Source: Sphingomonas sp. MA1305 (GTDB taxonomy: Bacteria > Pseudomonadota > Alphaproteobacteria > Sphingomonadales > Sphingomonadaceae). From it: a stretch of 64,000 nt of DNA. The notes below the pieces were generated by a model. That model saw only the letters and a program-made list of their open reading frames with translations. It was not told where the DNA came from and searched no databases. The translations under genes and the position numbers were made by a program. Shown one piece after another: positions 43,291 to 55,377 of the stretch. The stretch is from positions 124,001 through 188,000 of the forward strand of contig NZ_RCVT01000002.1 in the NCBI RefSeq assembly GCF_016107325.1, given 5' to 3'. Position 1 is the stretch's first letter; the number at the start of each line of letters is the position of its first letter.

Positions 43291-44145
43291 TCAGTCATCC
43301 AGCGGGGGGAAGAGCGCGTCGGGCTGCGGGAACAGATCGCCCCAGCGCGAACGGGTGCGACCGCCCGTCTCGTCCGCCGACGCGAGCAGCGCGGCCTGCG
43401 CCGCGGCGTGAACGGTGATGGGGTCGGGCAATACCGCGTCGATGCGGGCGAGCAGCTGCGGCAGCGACCCCGCCGCCTCGTAATCGGTGAGCGCGGGATG
43501 CGCGGGCGCGCGCTTGTGGGCGAGGAGGAAGGCGATCAGCCGGTCGTTGAAGACGCGGCGGGTGCCGACCTGTTCGCCCCGGTACCAGACGGCGACCTCA
43601 CGCCCCTCGATCGCATGTTCGAGCGCGATGTCGAGCAGGCGCTTGCGGCCGAGATCGATCGCGACGTCCCAGGCCAGCGCGAAGATCGAGCGCGGCGCGC
43701 GGTTGCGCAGCGCATAGGCACTCTGGCGCGAGCGGCCGACGGCGGCGGCGGCGTGGCTGACGCAGCCGGTTTCCGCCAGCGCGACGATGAACGCGCGCTG
43801 CTTCGCGGTCGACCAGCCGGCGACGCGCAGTCGCGTCGGCTGGAGCCGCGCCTCGAGGTCGCGCAGGCGATCGCATTCGTCGTCGGCGGGCGGCTCGAGC
43901 GTCGCCGGGTCGGACGTGTCGCCGCCGGCGGTCCCGCGGCCGGCGTTCCAGGCCGCGGCCTTCTCCTGCCATTGCGCCTCGCTGATCGGCCGCGTCGCCT
44001 CGATCGCCGCGCCGGGGTCCTCGCCCCGCTGGGTCGCCTCGATCCCGGCCAGGATCGCGCGGTCGGTCGCCTCGCGCTGCGCCTCGCCGCGCATCCAGAA
44101 GAACTCGCTTTCGGTCTTGGTCCAGGTGCGTTGCTGCTTGCTCAT
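43291..44145 (-). CDS. HTH-containing hypothetical protein
   Basis: A 284-residue soluble protein (MSKQQRTWTKTESEFFWMRG) with a helix-turn-helix-like centre: RAFIVALAETGCVSHAAAAV, GRSRQSAYALRNRAP, and then a helical region (IALEHAIEGREVAVWYRGEQ). The pattern V-S-x-A-A-x-x-V-G-x-S-R-x-S-A-Y-x-L resembles terminase small-subunit/transposase-like HTH folds found in many sphingomonad hypotheticals. There is no catalytic domain. The target is unknown. It borders the toxin-antitoxin patch on the right. Confidence 0.75.
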   Translation of the reverse strand: MSKQQRTWTKTESEFFWMRGEAQREATDRAILAGIEATQRGEDPGAAIEATRPISEAQWQEKAAAWNAGRGTAGGDTSDPATLEPPADDECDRLRDLEARLQPTRLRVAGWSTAKQRAFIVALAETGCVSHAAAAVGRSRQSAYALRNRAPRSIFALAWDVAIDLGRKRLLDIALEHAIEGREVAVWYRGEQVGTRRVFNDRLIAFLLAHKRAPAHPALTDYEAAGSLPQLLARIDAVLPDPITVHAAAQAALLASADETGGRTRSRWGDLFPQPDALFPPLDD

Positions 44146-44294
44146 CCTACCCTCCGTCGCTCGGTCGATGACGATGAGGCTGGCAGATCGGCACGATGTA
44201 GGACAGCGCTTTGTTCTTGGTTTGATCTGTTACGTCGATTATGAACATCACGGTGCTTGACCGAAGAATTCTGTAACTCCATAAAGGAAGAGCG

Positions 44295-44567
44295 ATGGAG
44301 ATCAGCTTCGATCCCGACAAGCGCGCGCTGACGCTTGTGGATCGCGGTCTCGATTTTCTCGACGCCGTTCGTGTGTTCGACGGACCAGTGTATGAGATCG
44401 AGGATCGCCGCTTCGATTATCCCGAACCGCGCTTCTCGACGATCGGTCTGCTCGACGACCGGATGGTGGTGGTAATCTGGACAGCGACGCCGAACGGACG
44501 ACGCGTCATATCGATGAGGAAGGCCAATGAGCGTGAACAAGCCCGATTCCGCCATCGGCTCGCTTGA
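44295..44567 (+). CDS. brnT: BrnT-family toxin
   Basis: A 90-residue protein (MEISFDPDKRALTLVDRGLD) with the BrnT pattern: FDPDKRALTLVDRGLDFLDA, DGPVYEIEDRRFDYPEPRFS, TIGLLDDRMVVVIWTATPNG and RRVISMRKANEREQARF. BrnT is a RelE-fold ribonuclease of type II toxin-antitoxin modules. The toxin gene comes first, as is normal for brnTA, and its end overlaps the brnA start by 41 bp. AGGAAGAG precedes the ATG. Confidence 0.92.
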   Translation: MEISFDPDKRALTLVDRGLDFLDAVRVFDGPVYEIEDRRFDYPEPRFSTIGLLDDRMVVVIWTATPNGRRVISMRKANEREQARFRHRLA

Positions 44568-44826
44568 TCCGGCCGATGACGCGCCGGAGTGGACCGAGGC
44601 CATGTTCGACACGGCGGAGATCGCGATCGGCGGAACGGTGATCAGACCGGCGCGGGGATTTCTCGGCCCCAACGGCGTCGTTCGCGGCCGCCCTCCCCTC
44701 GGCGCGGCGGCGAAGCAGCAGGTGACGTTGCGGCTCGACCCGGATGTGATCGAGCGGTTTCGCGCCGACGGGCCGGGCTGGCAGGCGCGGATGAACGCGG
44801 CGCTGCGCAAGGCGGCGGGGCTTTAG
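44527..44826 (+). CDS. brnA: BrnA-family antitoxin
   Basis: A 99-residue protein (MSVNKPDSAIGSLDPADDAP) with the BrnA layout: an acidic N-terminal toxin-binding half (DAPEWTEAMFDTAEI) and a C-terminal ribbon-helix-helix DNA-binding part (KQQVTLRLDPDVIERFRADG, PGWQARMNAALRKAAG). It neutralises BrnT and represses the operon. It overlaps brnT and has GAGGAAGG upstream. Confidence 0.93.
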   Translation: MSVNKPDSAIGSLDPADDAPEWTEAMFDTAEIAIGGTVIRPARGFLGPNGVVRGRPPLGAAAKQQVTLRLDPDVIERFRADGPGWQARMNAALRKAAGL

Positions 44827-45039
44827 CGGGCGTTCGCGGTGGGAAGACCGCGGCGAGAAAGAACAAGGATGATGTTCGCGCGGAGGTGCGGAGGACGCGG
44901 AGGGCTTCCAAGCATGGCGCGTAATCGCTCCGGCCTTAGGGGAGTGACGGATCAGCGAGGCTAACGGACGCCTCCGTTCTCCGTGCCTCTGCGCGAAATC
45001 GACTGCTGGCTTCGGCAGCGCGCACGACGGTGGCGAACA

Positions 45040-45240
45040 TCAGAGCTTTCCGCGCCCATCAGTATTTGCCCGCATCTCTGCCATCATCTGACCATGCGGA
45101 ATTTTGGATGCCGTGGAGGCCATCGCTCGCTCCACCTTGGCGCGGAACCACGCGTCATGCGCGGCGGCTTCCTCGCTGGTCGCGAAGTCCGACTTGAGGG
45201 GGGGGGTAGGTCGGTCGCGTGTGAAATTGTAGCGGATCAT
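45040..45240 (-). CDS. StbD-like antitoxin, apparently without its toxin
   Basis: A 66-residue protein (MIRYNFTRDRPTPPLKSDFA) matching stability-determinant antitoxins: the ATSEEAAAHDAWFRAKVERA core and PHGQMMAEMRANTD tail. These normally precede a RelE/ParE-type toxin on the same strand. Downstream, between 45039 and 44827 on the minus strand, no toxin-like frame exists; only short non-coding frames are seen. It may be a leftover, or may act on a toxin elsewhere. The upstream region is AT-rich. Confidence 0.7.
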   Translation of the reverse strand: MIRYNFTRDRPTPPLKSDFATSEEAAAHDAWFRAKVERAMASTASKIPHGQMMAEMRANTDGRGKL

Positions 45241-45416
45241 TGTGAGCAGTGGGAGAGAATTGTGACGTTATTTTCCGACATAGGCTGAGTGATTTTTTTA
45301 GGAAGATATGTCGCGTTGGCAGGAGAAGGGAATAGGCGCAGTGCGCCGCACTGAAGAATGCAGTTGACCAATCTTTTGTGCTAGCACACCAACCCAAATT
45401 AGCGAGGGAGAGAAGA

Positions 45417-46661
45417 GTGGCTAGTGAGAAGCAAACAGGCGACCCAGTCGAGGATTCACCAAAGCCGAAGGTAAGGCGCAAAAAGGCGGAGTCGTCTCAG
45501 TCTGAAACGTCATACCCTGACAATCAGGCGTCGCAGGAAGCTCCTTCATCCTCCCCTAAGCCACGGCGCGGCCGATCTGCCCGACCTTTCCCGGCAGGTC
45601 CATTCGAAGAAGCACTGCAGTTCTCGAAGGAAATTTATGATTTTGGAAGCGGGCAGCCGGTCCGGCGGCTCTCTTTATTTGACCACCTGCAGCGAATGCC
45701 CGACAGCGGCACCAGCCGCCAGTTGATAACAAACTCTAATAAGTACGGCTTAGTCAAGGGGAATTTCAACAGCGATCAACTCGAACTTTCGGAGGACGGC
45801 CGTCGTATATGCGACGACATGACCTCCCCTCGCGAGAAAGCAAAACTTAGAGCAAAACTCGCAATAAACGATATTCAGCCTTTCGATGCTATCTATCGAA
45901 AATTGGTAAATTCTAAACTTCCTGCTAGAGCCGCTTTGATCGATGGCATGAAGGACAACGGCGTCGAAGGCGAATATCTTGAAGAAGGCGTAGACACCTT
46001 CATTGTGAATATGAAGGCTTCTGGCCTTCTGCAAACCCTATCGGGTGCCGAACGTGTAGTACCAATCGAACACCTTCTCGATACACTTCCAGGTACTACG
46101 ATCCACGCCTCAGTTGCGCAGACCTCTGCAAACCCGTTGGCCACCAGTCTTGTTACGCAAGAGCAGGCGGGATTTGATACCACTTGCTTTTATGTGACAC
46201 CAATTGGCGAAGCCGAATCTGAACAGCGCAAGCATTCCAATCTGTTTTTGGAAAACATTGTCGAGCCCGCGATACGGACACTCGGGTTGAGTGTCGTCCG
46301 AGCAGACCAGATCGATAAGCCAGGCATGATCGGCCGCCAAATCATGGAATACCTCTTTCGGTCGAGATTGGTAGTGGCGGATTTATCGTTTCACAATGCT
46401 AACGTGTTCTATGAATTGGCTTTGCGCCACCTTGCCAGGCTACCAATTGTTCAAGTTATCAGGTACGGCGATCCAATACCTTTCGACATTAATCAGATGA
46501 GGACGGTGGTTTTGGACAACCGTGATATATATTCCCTGTTACCAAACGTCGATCTTTATAGATCAGAAATTGCTAGTCAGGCAAGAAGGGCCATGGAGGC
46601 AGGTTCGGAAGTTGACACCCCAATATCTATATACTTCCCCCAGGCCAAGCTTATGCTATGA
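45417..46661 (+). CDS. Winged-helix protein with nucleoside-deoxyribosyltransferase/TIR-like C-terminal domain
   Basis: A 414-residue protein from GTG 45417 (GAGGGAGAG upstream; an in-frame GTG at 45378 has none). Residues 1-55 are a basic, Ser/Pro-rich tail. Residues ~57-130 look like a winged helix (LFDHLQRMPDSGTSRQLITN). Residues ~145-245 form a second helical region. Residues ~257-370 match a Rossmann-like domain common in accessory regions: YVTPIGE (259-265), RADQI (295-299), VVADLS (319-324) and NVFYELALRH (329-338). The Asn-Val-Phe-Tyr-Glu motif resembles the catalytic Glu region of nucleoside 2-deoxyribosyltransferases and TIR-like hydrolases. AT-rich DNA and the position beside toxin-antitoxin genes suggest a defence role; this is an inference. 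Confidence 0.68.
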   Translation: MASEKQTGDPVEDSPKPKVRRKKAESSQSETSYPDNQASQEAPSSSPKPRRGRSARPFPAGPFEEALQFSKEIYDFGSGQPVRRLSLFDHLQRMPDSGTSRQLITNSNKYGLVKGNFNSDQLELSEDGRRICDDMTSPREKAKLRAKLAINDIQPFDAIYRKLVNSKLPARAALIDGMKDNGVEGEYLEEGVDTFIVNMKASGLLQTLSGAERVVPIEHLLDTLPGTTIHASVAQTSANPLATSLVTQEQAGFDTTCFYVTPIGEAESEQRKHSNLFLENIVEPAIRTLGLSVVRADQIDKPGMIGRQIMEYLFRSRLVVADLSFHNANVFYELALRHLARLPIVQVIRYGDPIPFDINQMRTVVLDNRDIYSLLPNVDLYRSEIASQARRAMEAGSEVDTPISIYFPQAKLML

Positions 46662-46685
46662 TAAAGTGGAGAGATATGCGTATCA

Positions 46686-49580
<2,895 letters not shown>

Positions 49581-49712
49581 GCTCGCGGTTCTACTTCTGT
49601 TCCGGGGATTATGCTAGGTTGGCCAGATAGGAACGCGCGAACCGGCCTGCCAGCACCCGTTGATTTGATGCGGGCGTGTATTACCTAGCTGTAGCACAGC
49701 GAAGAGGCGGTC

Positions 49713-50126
49713 ATGAGCAAGAAGAGCGGCGACAAGAAGAAGACCAAGAAAGCGAAGCTGCCCAAGGAGGTGATGGGCATCCGCCTGCCCAAGGAGGTGC
49801 GCGAGATCGGCGGTGCGGTGCTGGAGAAGGCCAACACGCCGCAGGGGCGCGAGATGCTCGCCGCCGGGCTGACGATGGCCGCCGCCGCGGCGAGCGCCGC
49901 CGTCGCCAAGGGCCGGGCCAAGCGCGAGGCTGCGGCCGCGCCGGTGCCGCCCGTACCGCCGACGCCCGCCGGTCCCGATGCGCCGCCCGCGCCCCCCGCC
50001 CCGCCCCACGCTCCGCCGACGCCGCCGCAGGGCACGCAGGGCGACCCCGATCCGGCGGCGATGCTGGCGATGGTCGGCACGGTTGCGGAAAGCGTGCTGG
50101 GAAAATTGTTCGGCAAGAAGGCCTGA
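49713..50126 (+). CDS. Hypothetical basic/proline-rich protein
   Basis: A 137-residue protein (MSKKSGDKKKTKKAKLPKEV) with a Lys-rich N-terminus, a helix (RLPKEVREIGGAVLEKANTP), an Ala-rich helix, a Pro-rich linker (PAPPAPPHAPPTPPQ) and a C-terminal hydrophobic helix (AMLAMVGTVAESVLGKLFGK). It has no recognised domain and may be membrane- or nucleic-acid-associated. It lies between uvrA and the chemotaxis receptor gene and is divergent from uvrA. The function is unknown. Confidence 0.7.
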   Translation: MSKKSGDKKKTKKAKLPKEVMGIRLPKEVREIGGAVLEKANTPQGREMLAAGLTMAAAAASAAVAKGRAKREAAAAPVPPVPPTPAGPDAPPAPPAPPHAPPTPPQGTQGDPDPAAMLAMVGTVAESVLGKLFGKKA

Positions 50127-50224
50127 GATCGGCCATCCATCGGGACGTTCCGCGCGTCCCGCTGTCGACGGCGGCTCAGACCGCCTGTGCAGCCCGTCGG
50201 CTGCGGCGGGCGGCGCGGCCGTGA

Positions 50225-51871
50225 TCAGGCGAGGCGCGGATTGGCCGGTGCGATTACCCGTGGCGAGGGCTCGGCCGCGCGTTGCGGCCACAAGGGGCGC
50301 GGCTCGATCTCGGGCAGTTGGTCGGCCGGGGCCCATTCGGAAAAGCGGAACTGTTCGACCTGACCCGTCATCACCTGCGTTTCGTCGACCAGCTTGCGCG
50401 CGGCGGCGCTCTGCTCCTCCGCGGTGGCCGCATTCTGCTGGGTGACATTGTCGAGGTCGGCGACTGCACCGCTGATCTGCTGCATGGCGAGCGACTGCTG
50501 TTCGACATGGTCGGCGATATCGGCGGTCAGCGTCGCGACGTTGGCAACCCGCTTGATCACCCGTGCCAGCACCGCCTCGGCATCCTCGACCGACCGCACG
50601 CCAACGCCGATCTGTTCGGCAGACCGACCGATCCGCGTCTTGACGTCCTCCGCGGCCTGCGCCGAACGGCCGGCCAGCGCGCGCACCTCGCTGGCGACGA
50701 CGGCGAAGCCCTTGCCCGCCTCGCCGGCGCGCGCCGCCTCCACCCCCGCGTTGAGCGCGAGCAGGTTGGTCTGAAAGGCGATCCGGTCGATGACGCCCAG
50801 AATATCGCCGATCTCGCCGGAAAATTCCTTCAGCCGCGTGATCGCGGCAACAGCGTGGCGGAGCAGCGCGCCGGAGCGTTCGACGTCGACATGGGCCTGT
50901 GCCACCGTGCTGCGCACCTGCGCCGCCGTCTGTGAGGACAGGCTCAGCGCGGCGGTGAGCTGTTGCAAGGATCCGGCGACTTCCTCGAGATTGGCCGCCT
51001 GACGTTCGGTCCGCAGCGAATGATCGGAGGAGGATTGCATCAGTTCGGCGGCGCCGGTGGCGATGTCGGTGGCACTGCGCCGGATCGAGGCCAGGGCCGC
51101 GGCGAGCGCCTCGGCAGCATGATTGAAGTCCCGCTTGAGCTTGGCGAACTCCCCGGCAAGCGCGCCGTCGACGCGCGCCGTCAGATCCCCGCCGGCAAGC
51201 TTGTGCAGGCCGTTGCCGAGCGAGCGCACGATCATCCGCGTATGGCCGCGCCGAACCATCTCAGTCAGCAGGCCGGCCGCCAGCCCGAGCAGGCTGAGAA
51301 AGCTTACCGCAACGAACAACATGCGGTTGGCGGCGTCCTGCGCAGCCTGCGCCGACTGGCGCAGCGTCGCGACCCGGGCGGTCATCGTCTCGATCTCCCC
51401 GTCGGCGACCTTGGACGCGGCCCGCTCCGCCGGACGCACCGTGCCGCGGAACAGGCGCAAGGCGGCACTGCGGTCGCCATGTACCGCCGCCTCGGCCACG
51501 TCCGTCAGGGCGTTCAGCACGTCGTAGGAGCGACGGAAATAATCGACGGGCAGCAATCGCCGGGCGCGGCCGGTTTCGAGATCGCGGAGCAATCGACGCA
51601 TTTGTTGCGAGCGATCATCCACTTTGCCGACGATGATCGACCGTTCGGCAGGATCGGTTTCGGTGATCAGGTTCAGCGCGTCACGCTGCAGTGACCGACT
51701 GATCGATCGCACCTCGGCGACCCTATGCATATGTTCCTGCGCATCGATGGCGCCGCGATACGCCGCCTCGACGGCAACGTCCTCGCGATAGGTGATGCCG
51801 GCCAGCAGCCACAGCAGCAGGATCGCGCCAACGAGCGGCAGGAGCACGCGAATGCGATAGCCGTGCACCAC
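50225..51871 (-). CDS. Methyl-accepting chemotaxis protein
   Basis: A 548-residue receptor with an N-terminal membrane helix ([20 protein letters not shown]), a ~150-residue helical periplasmic sensor, a second helix ([20 protein letters not shown]), a HAMP region ([20 protein letters not shown]) and a cytoplasmic signalling hairpin containing [20 protein letters not shown] and [20 protein letters not shown], the MCP hallmark. There is no C-terminal CheR-binding pentapeptide. No che genes are in the window. The start codon is GTG. Confidence 0.93.
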   Translation of the reverse strand: MVHGYRIRVLLPLVGAILLLWLLAGITYREDVAVEAAYRGAIDAQEHMHRVAEVRSISRSLQRDALNLITETDPAERSIIVGKVDDRSQQMRRLLRDLETGRARRLLPVDYFRRSYDVLNALTDVAEAAVHGDRSAALRLFRGTVRPAERAASKVADGEIETMTARVATLRQSAQAAQDAANRMLFVAVSFLSLLGLAAGLLTEMVRRGHTRMIVRSLGNGLHKLAGGDLTARVDGALAGEFAKLKRDFNHAAEALAAALASIRRSATDIATGAAELMQSSSDHSLRTERQAANLEEVAGSLQQLTAALSLSSQTAAQVRSTVAQAHVDVERSGALLRHAVAAITRLKEFSGEIGDILGVIDRIAFQTNLLALNAGVEAARAGEAGKGFAVVASEVRALAGRSAQAAEDVKTRIGRSAEQIGVGVRSVEDAEAVLARVIKRVANVATLTADIADHVEQQSLAMQQISGAVADLDNVTQQNAATAEEQSAAARKLVDETQVMTGQVEQFRFSEWAPADQLPEIEPRPLWPQRAAEPSPRVIAPANPRLA

Positions 51872-51993
51872 CTGTCCCCTTGCTCGCCGGCGACGGCTTC
51901 TATCCTAACGCTTCCATCATAGCTGGCCGCGGCGGCAGGCCCGCAGACCCCATCGCGGCCTGCGGCAGGACGTGCCGTTTCGCCGACAGAACG

Positions 51994-52023
51994 AAAAAGG
52001 GAGCGGCCTCGCGGCCACTCCCT
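51994..52023 (-). terminator. Rho-independent terminator of the TonB receptor gene
   Basis: On the minus strand GGGAGTGGCC pairs with GGCCGCTCCC around a GCGA loop, followed by TTTTT. It lies 24 bp after the stop at 52048. Confidence 0.82.
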
Positions 52024-52047
52024 CCGTCGTCCTGCTCGCGGTGCGGA

Positions 52048-55000
52048 TCAGAAGCCGATGCGCACGCCGGCATAATAGCGACGGCCGAGCGGGTCGTAGG
52101 TGCCCGCATCGGTGTCCTGGCCCGCGGAGCTGCCGATATCGGCGAGGTACGGCGGCTTGTTGTCGAGCAGGTTGTCGCCACCGACGAAGAACTCGAAATT
52201 GTCGCGGGTGCGGAAGCGCAGCTGCGAGTCGAGGTAGAATTGCGGACGGACGCGGTACAGCGGGTTGCTGCCCGGACGTGCGCCAGTCAGCTGATCGTCA
52301 AGGCTCGCCTGGCTGAGCCAGGTGCCGGTGACGGTCAGGCCGACGCCGTCGAGATCATACGAGCTGTTGATCGTGAACTTGTCACGCGACGCGCCGATCT
52401 CGCCAGCAAAATAGTCGCGTGCCGACCCCTGCGTGGGGATGCTGTAGCCGCTGATCAGATGCGTATACGAACCACGCAGGCCGAGCGTACCGTCCAGCCC
52501 CCAGTTGGCGAGGTTCTGACGCCAGGTCACCGTCGTGTCGATGCCCGACGTCTTCACGCCGCCGCTGTTGAGCGGGCTGGAATTGACCTCGTCAAGCGAG
52601 CCGGCGCTGTTCGGCCCGAGCGCCGCCGGGCGACGCACGATCAGATCGCAATAGCTCTGGATCGACGCCGAATAGCACTGGTTGAGGATGAACTGCAGCG
52701 GCGTCGTGACGATCGCATCCTTGATCCGGATGTTGAAGTAATCGACCGTGATAACGAGGTTGCGCAGCGCGTTCACCGAACGCGGGTTGATGACCACGCC
52801 CGCCGTGAAGCTGTCGCCCTTTTCTTCCTGCAGGTTCGGGTTGCCGCCGGCGAAGCTGGTGATGCCCTGAAGGTCAGCCTGGTTGTTGGTGAACGCGCCG
52901 TTGGCCGCGATGTTCGCCGCCACGCCCGCGGCCGCACGGCAGTTGGTCGCCACCGTACCGGTGGTCGTCGCCGTCACGCCCAGACAGGGGTCCTGCAGAC
53001 CCGACGGGAAGTCCTGCTGCGCCGGCTGGTACAGTTCGTTGATGTTCGGCGCACGCACCGACCGCGCCTTGATGACGCGGAAGCGGATGTCCTCCACGGG
53101 CGCCCATTCACCGCCGTAATTGTAGCTGAAGGTGGTCCCGACGGTCGAGTAATCCGACACGCGCACCGCCCCGCGCAGCGACAGCGAATGGAAGAACGGC
53201 TTGTCCTGAACGATCGGCACGATCGCCTCGGCGAAGCCTTCCCACAGGTGGAAGCTGCCCGACGTGGACGGCAGCGCATTGTTACCGTTCAGGCCCTGCT
53301 GCGTGAGGATGTCGAACGTGTTGCTGCTGGTCTCGCGCCGATATTCGGTACCGATGTTGACGCCGATTGGGTCGGCGCCGAACAGCGAGAACAGCTTGCC
53401 GGTGACGTTGCCGCCGAACACGGTCTGCGTGATCTTGGCATCCAGCGTCGTCGGCACGGCAAGGTACGGCGCCGCCGCGGCGAGCGTGCCGATGCCGTAG
53501 ATGTTGGCCGGGATGCAGCCCGCCGCACGCGCCGCGGGGTCGGCGCAGACGATCTGGCCGGTGGCGGGATCACGGTACGAATTCAGCGCCTGAAGGAAAT
53601 TGGTGCTGTTGAACTGGCCGCTACCGGTCTGATGCTCCTTGCTCTCACCGTAGATACCATAAAGCTCGTAGCTCCAGCGATTGCCCGCGAAGCTGCCGTT
53701 GAGGCCAGCGGCGATCCGGTACAGGTCGCGATCGGCCGAGCTGGTACGCGGCCCGAAATCGGCGAGGCGACGATCGAAATAGATATCCTTCAGCCCGTCG
53801 CCGTCCGTGTCGGTCGCCGCATTGAAGATCGCGTCAGGCACGAACGGGTTGCGATAGGTCACGCCGCCGACGCGCGTCTGGATCGGCACCTGGCCGCCGC
53901 TCGCGATCGCGACCAGGTCGGAACTGAGCGGGAAGGGCTCGATGACGGTGTTGACCTTAGTCTTGGCGTAATTGCCCTCGACCCACAGATTGGCCGCCGG
54001 TGAGACTTCGAAATTGGCACGGCCGGCAGCGGTGTAGCGCTCGACCGGCACCGCGAGATAACGGGAGTCGGACCGGTTGAAGCCACCACAGCTGACCCCG
54101 GTGCAATTGACCAGCGAGCCGGTATTGTAGCTGAAGGTCTGATCGCCGGCGTAGAAGCGGCCGCCTGGCGTGAAGCCGGACAGCAACACCTGCTGCTTGA
54201 ACAGGTCCGCATCGTTGCCGTTCTGCGCACCCAGGCTGGTGGTGTCGATTGCGCTCGAACCGGCCTCGGTCGAACGGTCGCGCTTCAGCACCGTCCCCTG
54301 CTTGGAATAGCTGCCGAACAGCATGATGTTGCCGCGGCCGTCGGCGAAGTTCTTGCCGCCGAGCAGGCTGACCTGGCGGTCGGCGCCGTCGCCGCGCTCG
54401 GAAATGCCCATTTGGCCGTCGAGCTGCAGGCCCTCGTAATTCTTCTTGTAGATGATGTTGACGACGCCGGCGACCGCGTCCGAACCGTAGACGGCGGAAG
54501 CGCCGCCGGTCAGCACGTCGATGCGGTCGATGAACTGGGTCGGGATGACGTTGAGGTCGACCGCCTGGCTGCCCGGCTGGCCCGACACGAAGCGGCGGCC
54601 GTTGACCAGCACCAGCGTGCGGTCCTCACCGAGGTTGCGCAGGTTGACGGTGGCGGCGCCGGCGCCCTGGGTCGCGAAGGACGAATTGGTGCGGCTGATG
54701 CCCGGCGTACCGAAGGCCGGATTGAGCTGCAGCACTTCTTGGACGTTGATCGCGCCCTGCTGCTGGATCTGCTCGGCGCCGATCACCTGCAGCGGCGAGG
54801 CGCTGGCGGCGGCGGGCGAGGCGATGCGCGAGCCGGTGACGACGATGTCGCCGCCGGGGGTCGGCGCCTGGGTCGAGGTGGCGTCATCGCCGGCGGGGGT
54901 CACGCCGGTCGCGGCCGGGCTGGCGGCCTGATCGTTGGTGGTGTCGGCGGGGGTGGTCTGCGCCGGGGTGATCTGGTCGGTACCGGCCTGCTGCTGCGCG

Positions 55001-55077
55001 AGCGCGGGGGTGGCGAGCAGGCTCGCGCCGACGAGAAGTGAGGTCGCGAGCAACTGGCGACGGTACGCTACGGTCAT
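52048..55077 (-). CDS. TonB-dependent receptor
   Basis: A 1009-residue outer-membrane receptor with a signal peptide (MTVAYRRQLLATSLLVGASL), a Gln/Thr/Pro-rich low-complexity stretch (residues ~28-75), a plug domain from DIVVTGSRIA onward (GINVQEVLQLNPAFGTPG-like segment, LRNLGEDRTLVLVNGRR, VYGSDAVAGVVNIIYKK) and a long beta-barrel ending in GVRIGF, with the terminal Phe needed for insertion. The large size is typical of sphingomonad carbohydrate or peptide receptors. It is divergent from the GH47 gene with a 300-bp regulatory spacer, suggesting uptake of mannose-containing glycans; this is an inference. Confidence 0.93.
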   Translation of the reverse strand: MTVAYRRQLLATSLLVGASLLATPALAQQQAGTDQITPAQTTPADTTNDQAASPAATGVTPAGDDATSTQAPTPGGDIVVTGSRIASPAAASASPLQVIGAEQIQQQGAINVQEVLQLNPAFGTPGISRTNSSFATQGAGAATVNLRNLGEDRTLVLVNGRRFVSGQPGSQAVDLNVIPTQFIDRIDVLTGGASAVYGSDAVAGVVNIIYKKNYEGLQLDGQMGISERGDGADRQVSLLGGKNFADGRGNIMLFGSYSKQGTVLKRDRSTEAGSSAIDTTSLGAQNGNDADLFKQQVLLSGFTPGGRFYAGDQTFSYNTGSLVNCTGVSCGGFNRSDSRYLAVPVERYTAAGRANFEVSPAANLWVEGNYAKTKVNTVIEPFPLSSDLVAIASGGQVPIQTRVGGVTYRNPFVPDAIFNAATDTDGDGLKDIYFDRRLADFGPRTSSADRDLYRIAAGLNGSFAGNRWSYELYGIYGESKEHQTGSGQFNSTNFLQALNSYRDPATGQIVCADPAARAAGCIPANIYGIGTLAAAAPYLAVPTTLDAKITQTVFGGNVTGKLFSLFGADPIGVNIGTEYRRETSSNTFDILTQQGLNGNNALPSTSGSFHLWEGFAEAIVPIVQDKPFFHSLSLRGAVRVSDYSTVGTTFSYNYGGEWAPVEDIRFRVIKARSVRAPNINELYQPAQQDFPSGLQDPCLGVTATTTGTVATNCRAAAGVAANIAANGAFTNNQADLQGITSFAGGNPNLQEEKGDSFTAGVVINPRSVNALRNLVITVDYFNIRIKDAIVTTPLQFILNQCYSASIQSYCDLIVRRPAALGPNSAGSLDEVNSSPLNSGGVKTSGIDTTVTWRQNLANWGLDGTLGLRGSYTHLISGYSIPTQGSARDYFAGEIGASRDKFTINSSYDLDGVGLTVTGTWLSQASLDDQLTGARPGSNPLYRVRPQFYLDSQLRFRTRDNFEFFVGGDNLLDNKPPYLADIGSSAGQDTDAGTYDPLGRRYYAGVRIGF

Positions 55078-55377
55078 GTCCCTGGTCCTATGATTATGCG
55101 GCCGGCGGATTAGGACAGTTTATCTGTCCAGAGGACCGGCGCCCCTAGAGCGCTGGAAATGGCTAAGCTACTGAATTGGTTGTCGTCCCACTTTGATTTT
55201 TTCGCCCTGTTGCAGCCGTGCAACACTTCGAAATATGCGAAAAATAGCAATGTTGCTGTCTTAGCGACGATAGCACATCATTCTGCTGCGAAGGGCTGGC
55301 GGGCCGCATCAATGATGCGCTGACGCGGACCTGCGCGGGGCGGTTGAGATCGCCGCATGGCCGCGTAGACTCGCGGT
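55078..55377. promoter_or_regulatory. Divergent control region between TonB receptor and GH47 genes
   Basis: A 300-bp AT-richer spacer without a gene. It has GGACAG (55113-55118) with its inverse CTGTCC (55124-55129), in the receptor leader, and GTTGCA (55209-55214) with TGCAAC (55219-55224) near the middle. Either could bind a regulator (the second looks LacI-like). Promoter hexamers are not clear enough to call. Confidence 0.45.

Noticed and set aside
44827..45039. Expected toxin gene downstream of the StbD-like antitoxin
   Set aside because: All three minus-strand frames are short or non-protein-like; no RelE/ParE pattern is seen.
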